From Nitzschia sp. DOCU1 (Eukaryota > Bacillariophyta > Bacillariophyceae > Bacillariales > Bacillariaceae), in the NCBI GenBank assembly GCA_951394045.1, contig OX595985.1, positions 3,224,001-3,288,000 on the forward strand: 64,000 nt of DNA. The letters run 5' to 3'. Under the pieces are notes generated by a model. The model worked only from the letters and a program-made list of their open reading frames with translations. It was not told the origin of the DNA and did not search any database. Position numbers and translations under genes: made by a program. Positions 1 through 10,683 of the stretch are shown here, in pieces. Positions within the stretch are counted from its first letter, which is position 1, and every line of letters starts with the position of its first letter.

Positions 1-377
1 GTCGCAGATGAAGCTGATCGCTGGTGTGTAGCCATCGTCCTAATTCGATATTTTCGCCAGAGCTCTTGTTGTCAAAGCACCATCGACGAAGGAGGCGTTA
101 CCACCGACGGCGGATCTGATGGAGACTCGGCCGGCGCTGTAGAGTGATAATTTGTTGGGGATCGAACCAGAGAGGTCTCTCGCAGTCCCAAATGTGTGGC
201 ATGATCTTGGTACCAGCAGCGTCGAAGAGGTCCGAAATTGTAACGACGTGGAGATAGAGTCGGCAATAATTCAGGATGCGGAGATCCTTGTCGTCAAATT
301 CTTCAGAAGCAATGGCGGTGGACATGATGTGGAAGTCGCCGATGCGTTGCAACGGTGCAACGAATGTTTCATCGACT
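1..377 (-). pseudogene. LINE ORF2, C-terminal part
   Basis: Minus-strand open frame from the DIRS junction at 377 down to a TAA near 98. It then continues in another frame to the window edge (ending ...LGRWLHTSDQLHLR). It reads AVDETFVAPLQRIGDF followed by LNYCRLYLHVVTISDLFDAAGTK. The region resembles the conserved post-RT segment of this LINE type, with an 'N-x-C-R-x-Y-L-x-V' motif and a later 'LGRWL' motif. It is the continuation of the ORF2 that is interrupted at 13025. The shift of frame near position 98 means this part would not be translated intact. The assignment rests on position, strand and general similarity of the tail; no catalytic motif lies here. Confidence 0.65.
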
Positions 378-617
378 GCTAGTAACCGCGGAGAGAACGG
401 ACGGCGAAGGGACCGGGGAACCCGGATCGAATTTCGAACTATCCCTTCTACCGCCCTACTAAAAGGAAGAAGGGAGGAAGAGCTAGGAGAAGACTACGCT
501 ACGTGTTGAACGACCACGACCATAAACTTTTTCTTCTTGCTATCGATAGCAAGAACTGGGAAGGAAAGCTTGATCCCAAGCCGACACTAGCAGACAAATA
601 GTTTACGATTGATTAAC
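378..617 (+). repeat. DIRS terminal repeat A1
   Basis: The 240-bp left terminal copy of the A repeat, matching 12628-12867 with two differences (cggcg/cgacg and cacga/catga). It begins with TAGTAACCGCGG and ends GATTAAC directly before the gag-like ORF, so it probably holds the promoter and 5' leader. Confidence 0.92.
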
Positions 618-624
618 TGTGATA

Positions 625-2790
625 ATGGTCCGTTTTGCTGAAGCCCCTGCCTCGCTAGCCGAGGCTCCTACCACTTACCATTCTCTTTACGAGAACGTCG
701 ACTGGCGCGACGCTCGTTTCGGGGATCAAGGTGGTGTGTACCAACTCTTCAGTACTACCGACGAGACTACTTGGAAATCCGGAGCTGCGCTCTATGACGA
801 AGTGAAACGTACCTGGGATGAGATGCCCCACGTATACGTTTCCGTTTCGAAGGACGTGGCGCCGGTGATCTTCTACCACCGCGCCATGGTGTTCCCCCAA
901 GCCATGGGAAACCCAAACTCGCGTGAGTGGCACGACAAGGTCGTGATGTTCAAGATGGATGTCATCGGCGCCCAGGTACCTCCAGCCGTGTACTTGCCAG
1001 CTAAGCTGTTCGACGTACTTGGCGGCGATGTGAAGGTTCATCCGTGGGCCAACTACGTGTTGCATTACACGGAGAACGATGGCGCTGACGTCCCGCTTGA
1101 AGCTGTGCCCAACGATGCACCGGAAAGTGTCTTCGATACAGTGAGGACTCGCCACGGAATGTACCTGCCCCCTCAAGTCGCGTCCCACCTGTGCCGAGCT
1201 GAGCTCAAAGTAGGTCAGCTGATCGTCCAGCTTGAAGCCTATCTGCAGACTGTGGCGCCGGAACAGCGCACCAGCTTCTCCCCGATCAAGGACTGGTTGC
1301 GTGTTGTCGGCACTGCCGGGGGCCACGCCAGAGTGGAACGTGCTACGCCACCGACGGCTGTTAACATGGACGCCGAGTTGATGAATCGCTTGGTCACCAT
1401 TGTTAATTCTGACCTGCCCGCATGGAACCGCCCCGCGGTCGCGCCTGTGCCCAGTACTGCCGAACGTAGCCCCGTGGCTGGAAATGACACCAACGTCGAG
1501 ATGCTTCGGATCTGGGCGGAGATCATGGCCGCACAGCAACCTCAAGGACGCGCCGACGAAGGTGACGTAACCAAGAAACCCAGCAGCAAATGGAAGATTA
1601 CGCTGGCAACCTTGCTGAGTCTTACCCGTTGTGAAACGGAAGAACAGCTGCCCAGCCTCTATGGGGCAATGGCGAATGCCTGAAAGAGCGAAAGACGCGC
1701 GGTTCTCCAAGCACTCTTTGACACCACAGCCAACGAGTTGCACTACGAGACGCCCCTTGCCACCACCGAGATCTGGGGAACCCTCGAACGTCTGGAATTC
1801 CGTGCTCCCACGGATTACGTGCCTGAGCGTGGCATTAACCCGTTCTTGGTCCTCGCGGGCAACGAACGTGGCACCCAAGCGCGCCGCCTGTTAGAAGAAC
1901 AGCAGATGTTGCTGGAAGGTGGCTCGAACGCTGCTCAGCTCAGTGACGTTAGGGAACTGCAGAGGGCAAAGGCCATCTTGTTCCCTACGAGCGAAAGAGC
2001 TGCACGCAAGACCCTGGAAGCCTTCGCCGTGCTGCTGGCTGTGGTAGCAGGGCGAAACTCCGCCATCTTCCAAACCTTCAATCGCGAGATTGTGGAAGGT
2101 TGGAGAGGAGTGGAAAATCGCCTAGGAGACCTGGATGGGGACCACGGCGGGAGAGGCTTGATCTACATCAAGTATCTCTGCGCCATTCGCAGCGAACTCC
2201 AAGACTACTGGGAGCGTTGCGTAGCCACCCCTCGGGGCCACGTCGACGTACCCAGGTTCTTCGATCTTCAAAGCAACGTACGTCGCCTCGCATGGACGCC
2301 GCCCACGTTGCCCCTTGCCTACCGTCCAGCGGGCCTGGGCCAGGCCTCGGGCCTGACCAGTCCCGGAACTGGACGAGCCGCCGGGACCAGGTCCAACCCG
2401 GTCTCCGTGGCTACTTCGCCGGCCCACAGCGTGATCTCTATCGCCGGTTCGCCGGACAATCAAACGCAAGCCAAGAACGACGCCGTAGATGAGGAACTAA
2501 AGGCCCTTGGGGACACTTTCGGAACAATCAAGAAGTTCCTCCGTGCTATCGCGCCCGAAGGGTCGGCAGAGGCCGCGCCGCCTCGGCTTTCCAACGGAAA
2601 GGTAGCGTGCCTATCCTGGCACGTCAGGGGGCAATGCTTCACGGGATGTGGACGTGTGGCTTCGCACAGCCCCCTCAACCCCGCCGACAAGGCGACCCTC
2701 AAGGATTGGATCGAGGCTGGCCTGGCGCTCCGCGCCACGAGAGAAGGTAGTAGCAATAGAAGAGCCACTACTACTGGAGGAAGCGCTTGA
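625..2790 (+). pseudogene. DIRS ORF1, gag-like nucleic-acid-binding protein (one in-frame TGA)
   Basis: One reading frame from the ATG at 625 to the TGA at 2788, broken by a single in-frame TGA at 1681-1683; the frame is open on both sides of it. It would give about 720 residues. The first half is globular without a family I recognise. The second half has a long Pro/Gly/Ser-rich linker (about 2290-2450). Near the C-terminus there is a Cys/His cluster (ACLSWHVRGQCFTGCGRVASH), which fits the zinc-binding segment found in gag-like ORF1 proteins of DIRS elements. It directly follows repeat A1. The TGA could be a decay mutation or a regulated stop; from one copy these cannot be told apart. A long antisense frame (655-1878) is a shadow of this gene. 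Confidence 0.7.
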
Positions 2791-2817
2791 GAAGGCGGTC
2801 GAACGGCGACACCCACG

Positions 2818-4130
2818 ATGGTGGGAGCCGCCGCTTGCAGACCGCCCCCTCAGCATACAAGCGCTAACTCTGCAAACATGGCTATCATTAGTAGCTACGT
2901 AAATGAATTAGGTGAGTATGTTGATCGGGCCAAGAGTTTGTATTCTAAGCATGGCTGGCATCGTACGTGCAACGAAATGCGCGGCCGCTCGGATATACAA
3001 GATTCGGTCAGCAAGCGCCCGCACCCAGCAGCACCGCTGCTCGAGAGAATTCGGCGAAATGGCGTACCCGTCACACTACGGACGGAACCATGGAGTCGCG
3101 ACACATTGGACTCCCGCCTACAACGGGGGTCCCACCGATCGGCACTAGACCACTCGGAATTCCTTAGAGAGGAATTCACGGACTTTTGCAGAAAAGGCTT
3201 TTGGATGATCCTACCTTATGATCTAGTCAAGGACGAACCGGGATTGAGGTTGTCCCCTCTAGGAGTTGTCCCGCAACGAGAGAGGAGGCCGCGCATCATA
3301 GTCGATTACAGTTTCTACGGGGTAAACGACGAAACTGTCAGGCAAGCGCCGCAATCAGCGATGCAATTCGGAAAGGCGCAGGAAAGGCTGACCGACCACG
3401 TTGTTTTCGCTAACCCCGCGTTCGGCCCAGTCTACGGGTATAAGATTGACATCTCTGACGGTTTTTACCGTATTCCAGTCGCTAACTCTGGGTCTATCAA
3501 ATTGGGGGTTCTATTGCCCCCGGGCGTAATCGGAGATGAACCGATGGTCGCGTTTCCGCTAACCCTGCCGATGGGATGGACCGAATCGCCGCCGTGGTTC
3601 TGTGCCTTCACAGAAACAGCGTGCGATTTGGCAAATGTCGAATTACGGAAAAACACACCTCATCGACTGGAGCATCAGGCCGGCAAGGACGACTTCGTAG
3701 CCAACGACAAATTAGGAGACGACGACTACCCTACGAGAGCTACCCCCAACTCTCACCGACCTTTGGTCAGAGGAGGGCCGCTCGCTACAGTAGATGTGTT
3801 TGTGGATGATTTTTGTGGCGTCGGCCAAAACCACCCCAAAAACCCGATCCAAAATCAGAGACAGACTGTACTACATTGCATCGACCGAGTCTTCCGGCCA
3901 AACGACGCTGAGGACCCGCCCTTTCGCAAAGAACCTATTTCACAAAGCAAGCTAGAAAAAGTGGACACCACCACTCAGACGAAAAAGCGCTTCCTAGGGT
4001 GGGATTTTGGCACAAAGTCAAAAACCCTGCACAAGGCACAACATCGTCGAGACAAGGCCTTGGCGGCGATAGACGAAGCCCTCTCATCGAAACGAGTTAA
4101 CCACACGAAATGGGACAGTTTAGTCAAATT
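2818..4130 (+). pseudogene. DIRS ORF2, reverse transcriptase (5' part, interrupted)
   Basis: Begins at ATG 2818, in the same frame as ORF1. RT landmarks in order: RPRIIVDYSFYGVND (fingers), YKIDISDGFYRIPV (motif A with the first catalytic Asp), LPMGWTESPPWFCAF (motif B), VDVFVDDFCG (motif C, VDD) and FLGWDFGTKSKTL (motifs D/E). After LVK (codons at 4123-4128) Copia-1 interrupts the gene. The frame resumes at 10684 with FVVGQLQSL, a normal RT thumb sequence. The apparent extension to 4197 only reads into the Copia LTR. The gene makes cDNA of the DIRS element and is inactive in this copy because of the 6.5-kb insertion. Confidence 0.88.
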
Positions 4131-4331
4131 GATGCTCCCGTATCGGGCTAGCTCAGTTGGAATAAGAGTAATAAAGGTGCAGCTACCTAATCGTTAAAAC
4201 AAAAAGATGTGGGAAAGGAAACCAAACAATTGGTCTCCTAACCATTCATATTCTTCGCGGCCTTCTCTGTTGTTCCGTGCCTAGCACAGTTAGGCGCTTG
4301 TTCTGCTTGCCTCAGATGGACTGGTCGGATT
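4131..4331 (-). repeat. Copia-1 3' LTR
   Basis: 201-bp direct repeat of 10481-10681. It starts GATGCTCCC on the plus strand and ends GGTCGGATT, and is not bordered by the usual TG...CA. The left flank carries the AATT target duplication. Near its left edge it contains TAGCTCAGTTGG, a perfect match to a tRNA/Pol III A-box consensus. Confidence 0.9.
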
Positions 4332-4425
4332 AATTCGGTCCCCTTGATTGCCGAGACTTGACATCATAGTCCCTCAGTGATCACCTTTGATCCGCCACCT
4401 GACTAGGCTGCTTCCTTCCTCTTCA

Positions 4426-7400
4426 CTAATACATGAACCGATCCAACAGCCCCTCTCGTTTTGGTTTGGCCATGACCTTTGTAAAGAGGTCTGCCAGGTT
4501 GGTGTCCATTCCTTCCTTGGCTATTCTGACAACCTTGCTTGCAACTGCTTCACGTGCCGCATGGTACGAGATGCTGTGCTGCTTCTTTGATAGCACGGAT
4601 TCCGGAATTGATGTATTCTTGTACACTGACTCGTTATCACAGAAAATATTAGTGGGTCCCTCGATAGGGATTCCAAACATCCTCAATTTGTACCGCAATG
4701 ACCTCACTAATTCAATTGCCTGCTGCATTGCAACCAGCTCTGAACCGTAAGTGCTTGTCTCCACGGAGTTCTGACGCTTGCTGAATGCAATGATTGGGGC
4801 ACGATTGCAGAACAGTAAAATCCCTGTCTGTGATCTCCTTGTTACTTTGTCCCCAGCATGGTCAGAATCAACAAAACAGTGGGTAGAGAATGCTCGTCCT
4901 CTTGGCTTTGGCATATTCGGAGGTAACAAGTCCTCTGCATCACGATAGAAGTCTGTCCAATCGTAGCTGGAAAACCGATCTTCTGAGATCATTGGATGAT
5001 CTGGGTCCAAATACAGCGTTCGTTTTGGTGCCATCTTCATGTAACCAAATATATGATACACTTGCTCCAAGTGTCCCTGTCGAGGAAGGGCAAGGTGAGA
5101 TGATAACAATGCAACCTCCAACAAAATATCCAACCGCCCAATCTCAACCGCCCATCGTAATACACCAATGAGCTCCTGATATAATGAAACACCATCAGCA
5201 GATAATTCCACGGTGGTGTCGTCTGCTGGGTGGTAGCCACTCATCAAGGGTGTCAGGCACTTGCTCGGCAGTCTGAGGCCATCCTTTGACAGCTTCTCTT
5301 CAATATTAGCAACGGATGCATTTACGTATTTTTCGGGTGAGATGGTCCAACATGCAGTCCCCTGAGAATTAACCTTCTTCTCGATATTTGCTCCCAAGTA
5401 CATATCAGGAGGCGATGCTTTGTCACCTTTCAACTTGAAGACTGCCTGTATTTCCAAGATGGTGCACCCTGGTTCATGACTGATGGCCATGACATCGTCA
5501 ACGTAGCATAAAACCATTTCATAGTATTCGAATCCGCATGGCTTGGCAGCAGCCTTAAGCCAGACATCTGGGTCGGCTAGCGATGGCCTGTAGCCCATAT
5601 CATGCAATACGCTGGCCAATTTTCACCTGAATGCCGCGCCAGATGATTTGAGGCCGTACAATGCCATCTTGATGATCATAATAGTCCCTTCCTCTGAACC
5701 AAACTCGGGTCCTGCCCTGATGTAAATCCTCTCCCGGCACTTGGCAGTGAGATAGGCTCCTTCAATGTCACACACCAGAATGTCCAGGGCGTTCAGGGCT
5801 GCCACTGTGAGTGCAATTCGGACGGAATCTCTGGAGACAACAGATGAGTAGGTTAGTGCTGATGGCGTCCGGGTCTTATGCCCATCAGCAACAAGCCTGG
5901 CTTTTCTTCGGAAATTTTCTGACAGTTTTATATCAAACACAAAATGGACCCCTATCTTCTGGTACCCAACCAGTGCTGACACATCACCCTCATGCACCTC
6001 AAATGCCGGCCTAACAACAGTCATTTCCTTTCGAACCGCCTCCTGCCACAAGGAATTTCCATTCTCCTTGTCAATTCTGACACAGTCAGCATAGGACTTT
6101 GGTACTTCCAATCCATACTTGTGCGTTCTCTGCCAATATGACGTCTTTGTTCTGGCAATAATTCGGTCCCTCTTCTTGAGAACAAATGGAATCCACCATT
6201 TAAATGCTGGGATTTCATCTATCCCGTTCTCGACTGCGTACTCTGCAACTTGTGCAGGATATGAGTCCTTGGCATCCTTCAATTTGGACCATGTGGTGGA
6301 ACCATCCTTCCACAAAATTTGTATTTCCCACCCCTTGGTGGTCTCCTTTCTTCGGTGCACTCCATTGGACGACTTGACAAATGCGTCCTTTTCCTGCACG
6401 TGGGTGCCGTCATTTCGATGCCCAATGATGCAATCAAAAAGTATTTGCCTGTGACCGTCATGGTCGACCTGGGCAAACATGTTTTCGGCAATGACATTGG
6501 CCGCTAGTGCAGCCTTGTGCCCATCAACATATTCAACCTCGTATAGTCTCGTGTCCAACATTGGATTATTGGGGTGGGCTATACCAATGGGCTTGCCTTC
6601 GTGATCACGCAGGCGCTTAGTCACTCGCGCAAATTCTGGTCCATCTGGGCGTGGCATGGCCAGTTCCATGTTGATGCAGGAGTCATAAGAGTCTGGGTCA
6701 AACGCCTCATCAGCTTCTGGGACGTCTGGGTTGTCAAATGTTGACGCAAATTCTTCGGCAAAGTCTGGGTCGCTTTCGATGATTTGTGCCCAGTCGGCTG
6801 GGTTGGGCTTGTCCCCATGCTTTCCTAATCGCTCTTCTTTAAACCGGGTTGCAATGGCCTTGTCGAAAGCCTCAATCCTTGCCTTGTGCACAGTGTTTGA
6901 TTTTTCGGCTTCGGTGACACGCTGGACGGTGGTGCGAGATATTGGTACTCCTGAAACCGGTAATACAAAGTAGCTCATCAATGAGCCCACCTTATGGGAC
7001 ACGTCCAGGAATCGACCAAGCTTCACTTCGCCCAGTCCTGAGTCTTCTTTGAACCAAACTAGGTCATAGAACCCAAAGTCAAGGTACTCGGAGATGTCAG
7101 GGGTCTCCCCCATCACAGACTCAATGGGGGTCCTCCCTTGTAGTCTCCCCGAATAGCTTGCTGTCATCCTCATGATGGCACATACATAGGGTATGCCATA
7201 GCTCCACAATCTCCTTGGGCAATTGGTCCGAAATATTTGCTGGTACCATTTCTTTTGGACTTCCCTGATTACTCCTTCCGCTGGGTTTTGGTTTGGCCGG
7301 TCACGTTCGGCTGTCTTGTGCTGTATTTTAAACTTGCGAAGCTTCTGCTGAAATTTGGAGTGTCTCCCAACTTGTTCTCCAGAGCCGTCGCTGATCAGAA

Positions 7401-8021
7401 CTTCAGGGGCTCCGAAATCAGCCACAAAGCTATCAATTGGCTCATGTGCATCTGACTTCCTTTCGATGACATAAGCCGCTGCAAAGAAGTCCTTATTGGC
7501 AAACACTTGACAGTACCTCTCACCACTGATGGCATTGCACCGCATGTCCATAGTGTCTGTTGCAAAGGTCCCCTGGAGCCTATTGGCCTGGAACATTCGA
7601 TCAACGCGATATCTTCTTGCAAGTGGCATCAATGCTGACCGTACTAATTTCCTGGTCGTTGCTTTGAGGGTCAGTGAGGCCTGAGCAATGCTGAGGCCCC
7701 AGCGTTCTGCTAGTTCCTCAGGTGTCGTTCGGGAATGTCGGTCACTCGACAGGAACGTGTGGCCTGGCATGACGTCCTGCTCGTCCAAGGGCCCCGGCAT
7801 TGGTGGTAATGCTGTAGCAACATTTTGCATTATTCTCCTTCGCGCTACCATTTTTTCATATTCATCGCTGGTTATCCGAGCTGATGCAACTATACATTTT
7901 CGAAACTCGACTGGGCTGTACCGGGTATCCTTGATTATTTCATGCCCAATTCCAAAAAATGCCTCTTGCTCTATTGCAACAGCCTGGATGCTCCTGCTCT
8001 CGAGTTCTTCTTGCTCGAATT
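4426..8021 (-). pseudogene. Copia-1 pol: integrase, chromodomain-like tail, RT and RNase H (broken)
   Basis: One frame running down from 8021 to a stop at 4426, with a single TGA at 5620-5622. The integrase core has FATDTMD, VLISDGSGEQ and NPAEGVIREVQ, giving Asp, Asp and Glu with the last two 37 residues apart, the DD(36)E pattern. After it comes a chromodomain-like segment around 6230-6330 (GWEIQILWKDGSTTW). The RT has CDIEGAYLTA (motif A), LYGLKSSGAAF (motif B) and CYVDDVMA (motif C). The TGA falls right after motif B (GAAFR-stop-KLASVL). RNase H has FVDSDHAG, TYGSEL, FCDNES and NLADLFTK, all four acidic positions present. A partial LTR at 8022-8200 cuts this part from the protease. Confidence 0.88.
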
Positions 8022-8200
8022 GATGCTCCCGTATCGGGCTAGCTCAGTTGGAATAAGAGTAATAAAGGTGCAGCTACCTAATCGTTAAAACAAAAAGATG
8101 TGGGAAAGGAAACCGAACAATTGGTCTCCTAACCATTCATATTCTTCACGGCCTTCTCTGTTGTTCCGTGCCTAGCACAGTTAGGCGCTTGTTCTGCTTG
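8022..8200 (-). repeat. Partial Copia-1 LTR copy inside pol
   Basis: A 179-bp copy of the Copia-1 LTR lacking the last 22 bp, in the same orientation as both LTRs, with two differences from them (caaac/cgaac and cgcgg/cacgg). It sits between the protease and integrase parts of pol. On its left it shares six more bases (CGAATT on the plus strand) with the internal sequence next to the 5' LTR, so it seems to derive from a 5' LTR plus leader rather than from a complete insertion. No target duplication is seen. Confidence 0.85.
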
Positions 8201-8865
8201 TGTGATGTTGTCCCGGGGAACTTGACCTGTCTGGGGTTCCATGGCACTGATGCACACAACACGATATGTGGGTATGCACTCAAATCAGCAGTTGATGGCG
8301 ACCATGTCTTCAGGTAAATATCGGTCCCCTTGGACTGCAGGCATGCTGTGAAGGCCCCGTCTGCCGAAGTGATATTCATGGGCTCGTGGCTGTATGGGTT
8401 GTCTTGAACAATGGTGCCAAAGTCTCGGAGCTGATTGGGATTGAACAAGCTGTGCTCCAACGTTGGCATGTACAGTGCCTCCAGGAAAACCAAAATGTAA
8501 TTGAGTCCTTGTGATGAGGTGAACCCTGTTGCAGCGGTGATGATGGGGACATTCCTCATCGGCTTATACTCGTCTGAGTATGGCTGGACATCACAGGTGC
8601 GCTCCGTATAATTGATTGCCACGCAATTCTTCCCTGCAACAAAGGTATCTGCGTGGGAATTAGCCTCCAACGTGGATACAAATCCGGCATGCTCCAGGTG
8701 AGCTTGCACCATCCTTGCTTCAGAGACACGGTAATTAAGTGTAGTGAACATGCTTATGATGCAATAGTCATTTACCATACTTTTCGGGATAATTTTCTTG
8801 GGAACAGCAGCTTTCATCCATGCAATTACCGATCGCATGAACGACAGTGCTGCTCCCCAAGACCA
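8201..8865 (-). pseudogene. Copia-1 pol: protease part
   Basis: Begins in the codon after the gag stop (TGA at 8866-8868) and stays in the gag frame. It has TLEANSHADTFVAGKNC, the retrotransposon aspartic-protease active-site region in the diatom form HADT-x-V (D-T-G replaced by A-D-T). It then has the conserved LEHSLFNPNQLRDFG and ends VPWNPRQVKFPGTTS, where the partial LTR begins. There is no ATG at the start of pol, so it can only be made by readthrough of the gag stop or from a later internal start. The function would be cleavage of the Gag-Pol polyprotein. Confidence 0.8.
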
Positions 8866-10329
8866 TCAGGTCTTGGTCTTCATGGAGCTCTTTCCTCCAA
8901 AGGAGTCTCCGGCCCGATCGTTCTTGTTGTCTTCAAAGGATACATTGGTCTTTGCCTTTTCTTCCGTCTTTAAGGCAGACAAGTTTCGCTTGAGTTCTGC
9001 ATTTGACTTCTTCAATGCGGCTAATTTCTTCCTGGCTTGCCCAAACTTGGACTTTTTGTTGAAGTTCTTGCGACCACCACTGCCGTCTCTACCTCCCCCT
9101 CGAGATTTGCATTTGTCGGGGTTGGCAGATCGAATCTCGAGAATAGCCTCACGGTGTGGAGCCATTTCGTCACTGAACCAATGATTGGGTGGGTATGACC
9201 CACAAAAGAGCTTTCCCTCAGCAGTGTAGGCCCCACTGCCTGGTGCTGTACCATCGAAGGTCCAATTGCTCTGACCGACTCCGCTGATTCTGGGTTGGAA
9301 ACTGGAGCTTTTTGTGAGGTTAGGAACCTCTTTTGCGATTTCTTGCAAGATCTGGCGAGAGGATCGTGGCTGCATACCCTGGGCAACTTTAAGGGTGGAT
9401 ACGAGCTGTGATAGCTCCCCGTTTCGCACATGCTGCCAAATCCAATCGATGACATCATCATCGTGCTTGGGGCGTCCTGCATTTTCAAAATACTGCAGTA
9501 CCTTTGTGAGCTTCTTACAAAAAATCTCAAATGACATGGCTCTTTCATTCTTGTAGGTCAATAATTCCCAAGTTTTGTTGGCCATGTTGACCCGTGCTTG
9601 AATGGTAGCAGCATTTTCATAACGGTCCTCCAGGGCCTTCATGTCTCGCCTTCCATCATTGCGGAGCAGCAGCGGCTGGATGTAGGCATAGGCATCCAAG
9701 TCTTCCTCTATATTGTTCAGAAAGAATAGATGTACTGTCTTCCTGTCGGCCTCATAGTCCAGGCCTATATGAGGGGCCGCTTTTATGGCCATCTCTTCCC
9801 AGTCTTCTAGATCAGCATCGACCTCTGGCACATCATTTTCACGGATAACATACAAGAGAGGGACTCCTTTGGATCCATATGCAAGTAGCAATAATGCCTT
9901 GACGGACACAATCCACTGGTCCCACCCTGCGCTAGCTTTCAATGGTGGGTCAATCTTGGATGTGGATAAGGCTTCTGCATTTTTCTTCCTTTCACCACGA
10001 ATCTTCTCTCGTTGCTGTGCACTTTCCAAGGCTTCCACAAATTGTGCTTGTGTGGTGCCCCCTTCAAATTCTGCTGGCAAATCCAAACGGACTGAGTCTT
10101 TTACCCAGAGTGTAAGTTGCACAATTCTTTTGTTGCTGATTGCAGAGATATTAAATCTCTGGGCTTGGACTGCCAGGGACCGGAATCCCTTCAAGGCATC
10201 CTTTATCTCTTCAATACTATACCCATTGAGATCAGCAAGCCCACCTGGCATTAGTTCCTCTTGAACTGTTGCCCTCTTATTGGCAGGTACCCGGCACCAG
10301 TTCAACAATGTATTGATTGGAACTGCCAT
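8866..10329 (-). CDS. Copia-1 gag
   Basis: 487 residues from ATG at 10329 to TGA at 8866, intact. It would form the virus-like particle that packages element RNA. The middle has the conserved Copia gag segment (TWELLTYKNERAMSFEIFCKK, reduced here to its landmarks TWELL and MSFE). Toward the C-terminus there is YTAEGKLFCGSYPPNHW in place of a standard CCHC knuckle. The last 90 residues are very basic with a probable coiled coil (ALKKSNAELKRNLSALK), suitable for RNA binding. The stop is followed in the same frame by the protease without any frameshift. The leader between the 5' LTR (10481) and the ATG is about 150 bases. Confidence 0.85.
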   Translation of the reverse strand: MAVPINTLLNWCRVPANKRATVQEELMPGGLADLNGYSIEEIKDALKGFRSLAVQAQRFNISAISNKRIVQLTLWVKDSVRLDLPAEFEGGTTQAQFVEALESAQQREKIRGERKKNAEALSTSKIDPPLKASAGWDQWIVSVKALLLLAYGSKGVPLLYVIRENDVPEVDADLEDWEEMAIKAAPHIGLDYEADRKTVHLFFLNNIEEDLDAYAYIQPLLLRNDGRRDMKALEDRYENAATIQARVNMANKTWELLTYKNERAMSFEIFCKKLTKVLQYFENAGRPKHDDDVIDWIWQHVRNGELSQLVSTLKVAQGMQPRSSRQILQEIAKEVPNLTKSSSFQPRISGVGQSNWTFDGTAPGSGAYTAEGKLFCGSYPPNHWFSDEMAPHREAILEIRSANPDKCKSRGGGRDGSGGRKNFNKKSKFGQARKKLAALKKSNAELKRNLSALKTEEKAKTNVSFEDNKNDRAGDSFGGKSSMKTKT

Positions 10330-10480
10330 CTTTTATTTTTCCTTTTGGCGGATCACGCAGGCGTCCCTGCTCCACGCTGTCTTCCAATTCACCTCGAATT
10401 GGCAACAAACTTGTTTGACGAGTCTACTCGTTTAAACCTTGTTGTATTACTTTTGATATGGGTATCTGATAAACCGAATT

Positions 10481-10681
10481 GATGCTCCCGTATCGGGCTA
10501 GCTCAGTTGGAATAAGAGTAATAAAGGTGCAGCTACCTAATCGTTAAAACAAAAAGATGTGGGAAAGGAAACCAAACAATTGGTCTCCTAACCATTCATA
10601 TTCTTCGCGGCCTTCTCTGTTGTTCCGTGCCTAGCACAGTTAGGCGCTTGTTCTGCTTGCCTCAGATGGACTGGTCGGATT
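10481..10681 (-). repeat. Copia-1 5' LTR
   Basis: Second 201-bp LTR, identical to 4131-4331 by eye, followed by AATT (10682-10685). On the element's own strand the LTR is followed by AATTCG and then GTTTATCAGA, the same ten bases that directly follow the 5' LTR of Copia-2, so this is the likely primer-binding site. Confidence 0.9.
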
Positions 10682-10683
10682 AA

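Larger units (their letters stand above)
4131..10681 (-). mobile_element. Copia-1, LTR retrotransposon nested in the DIRS RT gene
   Basis: Bounded by two 201-bp LTRs (4131-4331 and 10481-10681) in which I see no difference, and by an AATT duplication (4127-4130 and 10682-10685). Removing the element plus one AATT restores the DIRS RT reading frame, which fixes the boundaries. Coding order on the minus strand is gag, stop, protease, integrase, RT, RNase H. A purine-rich tract (AAGGGGACCG, minus strand, near 4334-4343) abuts the 3' LTR. A probable primer site (GTTTATCAGA) lies next to the 5' LTR. LTR identity implies very recent insertion, yet pol is broken by a partial LTR copy (8022-8200) and an in-frame TGA (5620). 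Confidence 0.92.

Noticed and set aside
1681..1683. Selenocysteine or tryptophan recoding of TGA
   Set aside because: Interrupted positions do not align with Trp or Cys in the sister elements (for example Asp or Ser at the RT site), and the host-like genes end at normal stops.
655..1878. 407-codon minus-strand frame opposite DIRS ORF1
   Set aside because: Antisense shadow in GC-rich sequence; the plus strand carries the gag-like protein with a zinc motif and the right position.
4147..4158. tRNA gene suggested by TAGCTCAGTTGG
   Set aside because: No B-box (GGTTCGAAT-type), no cloverleaf arms and three copies all inside Copia-1 LTR sequence.
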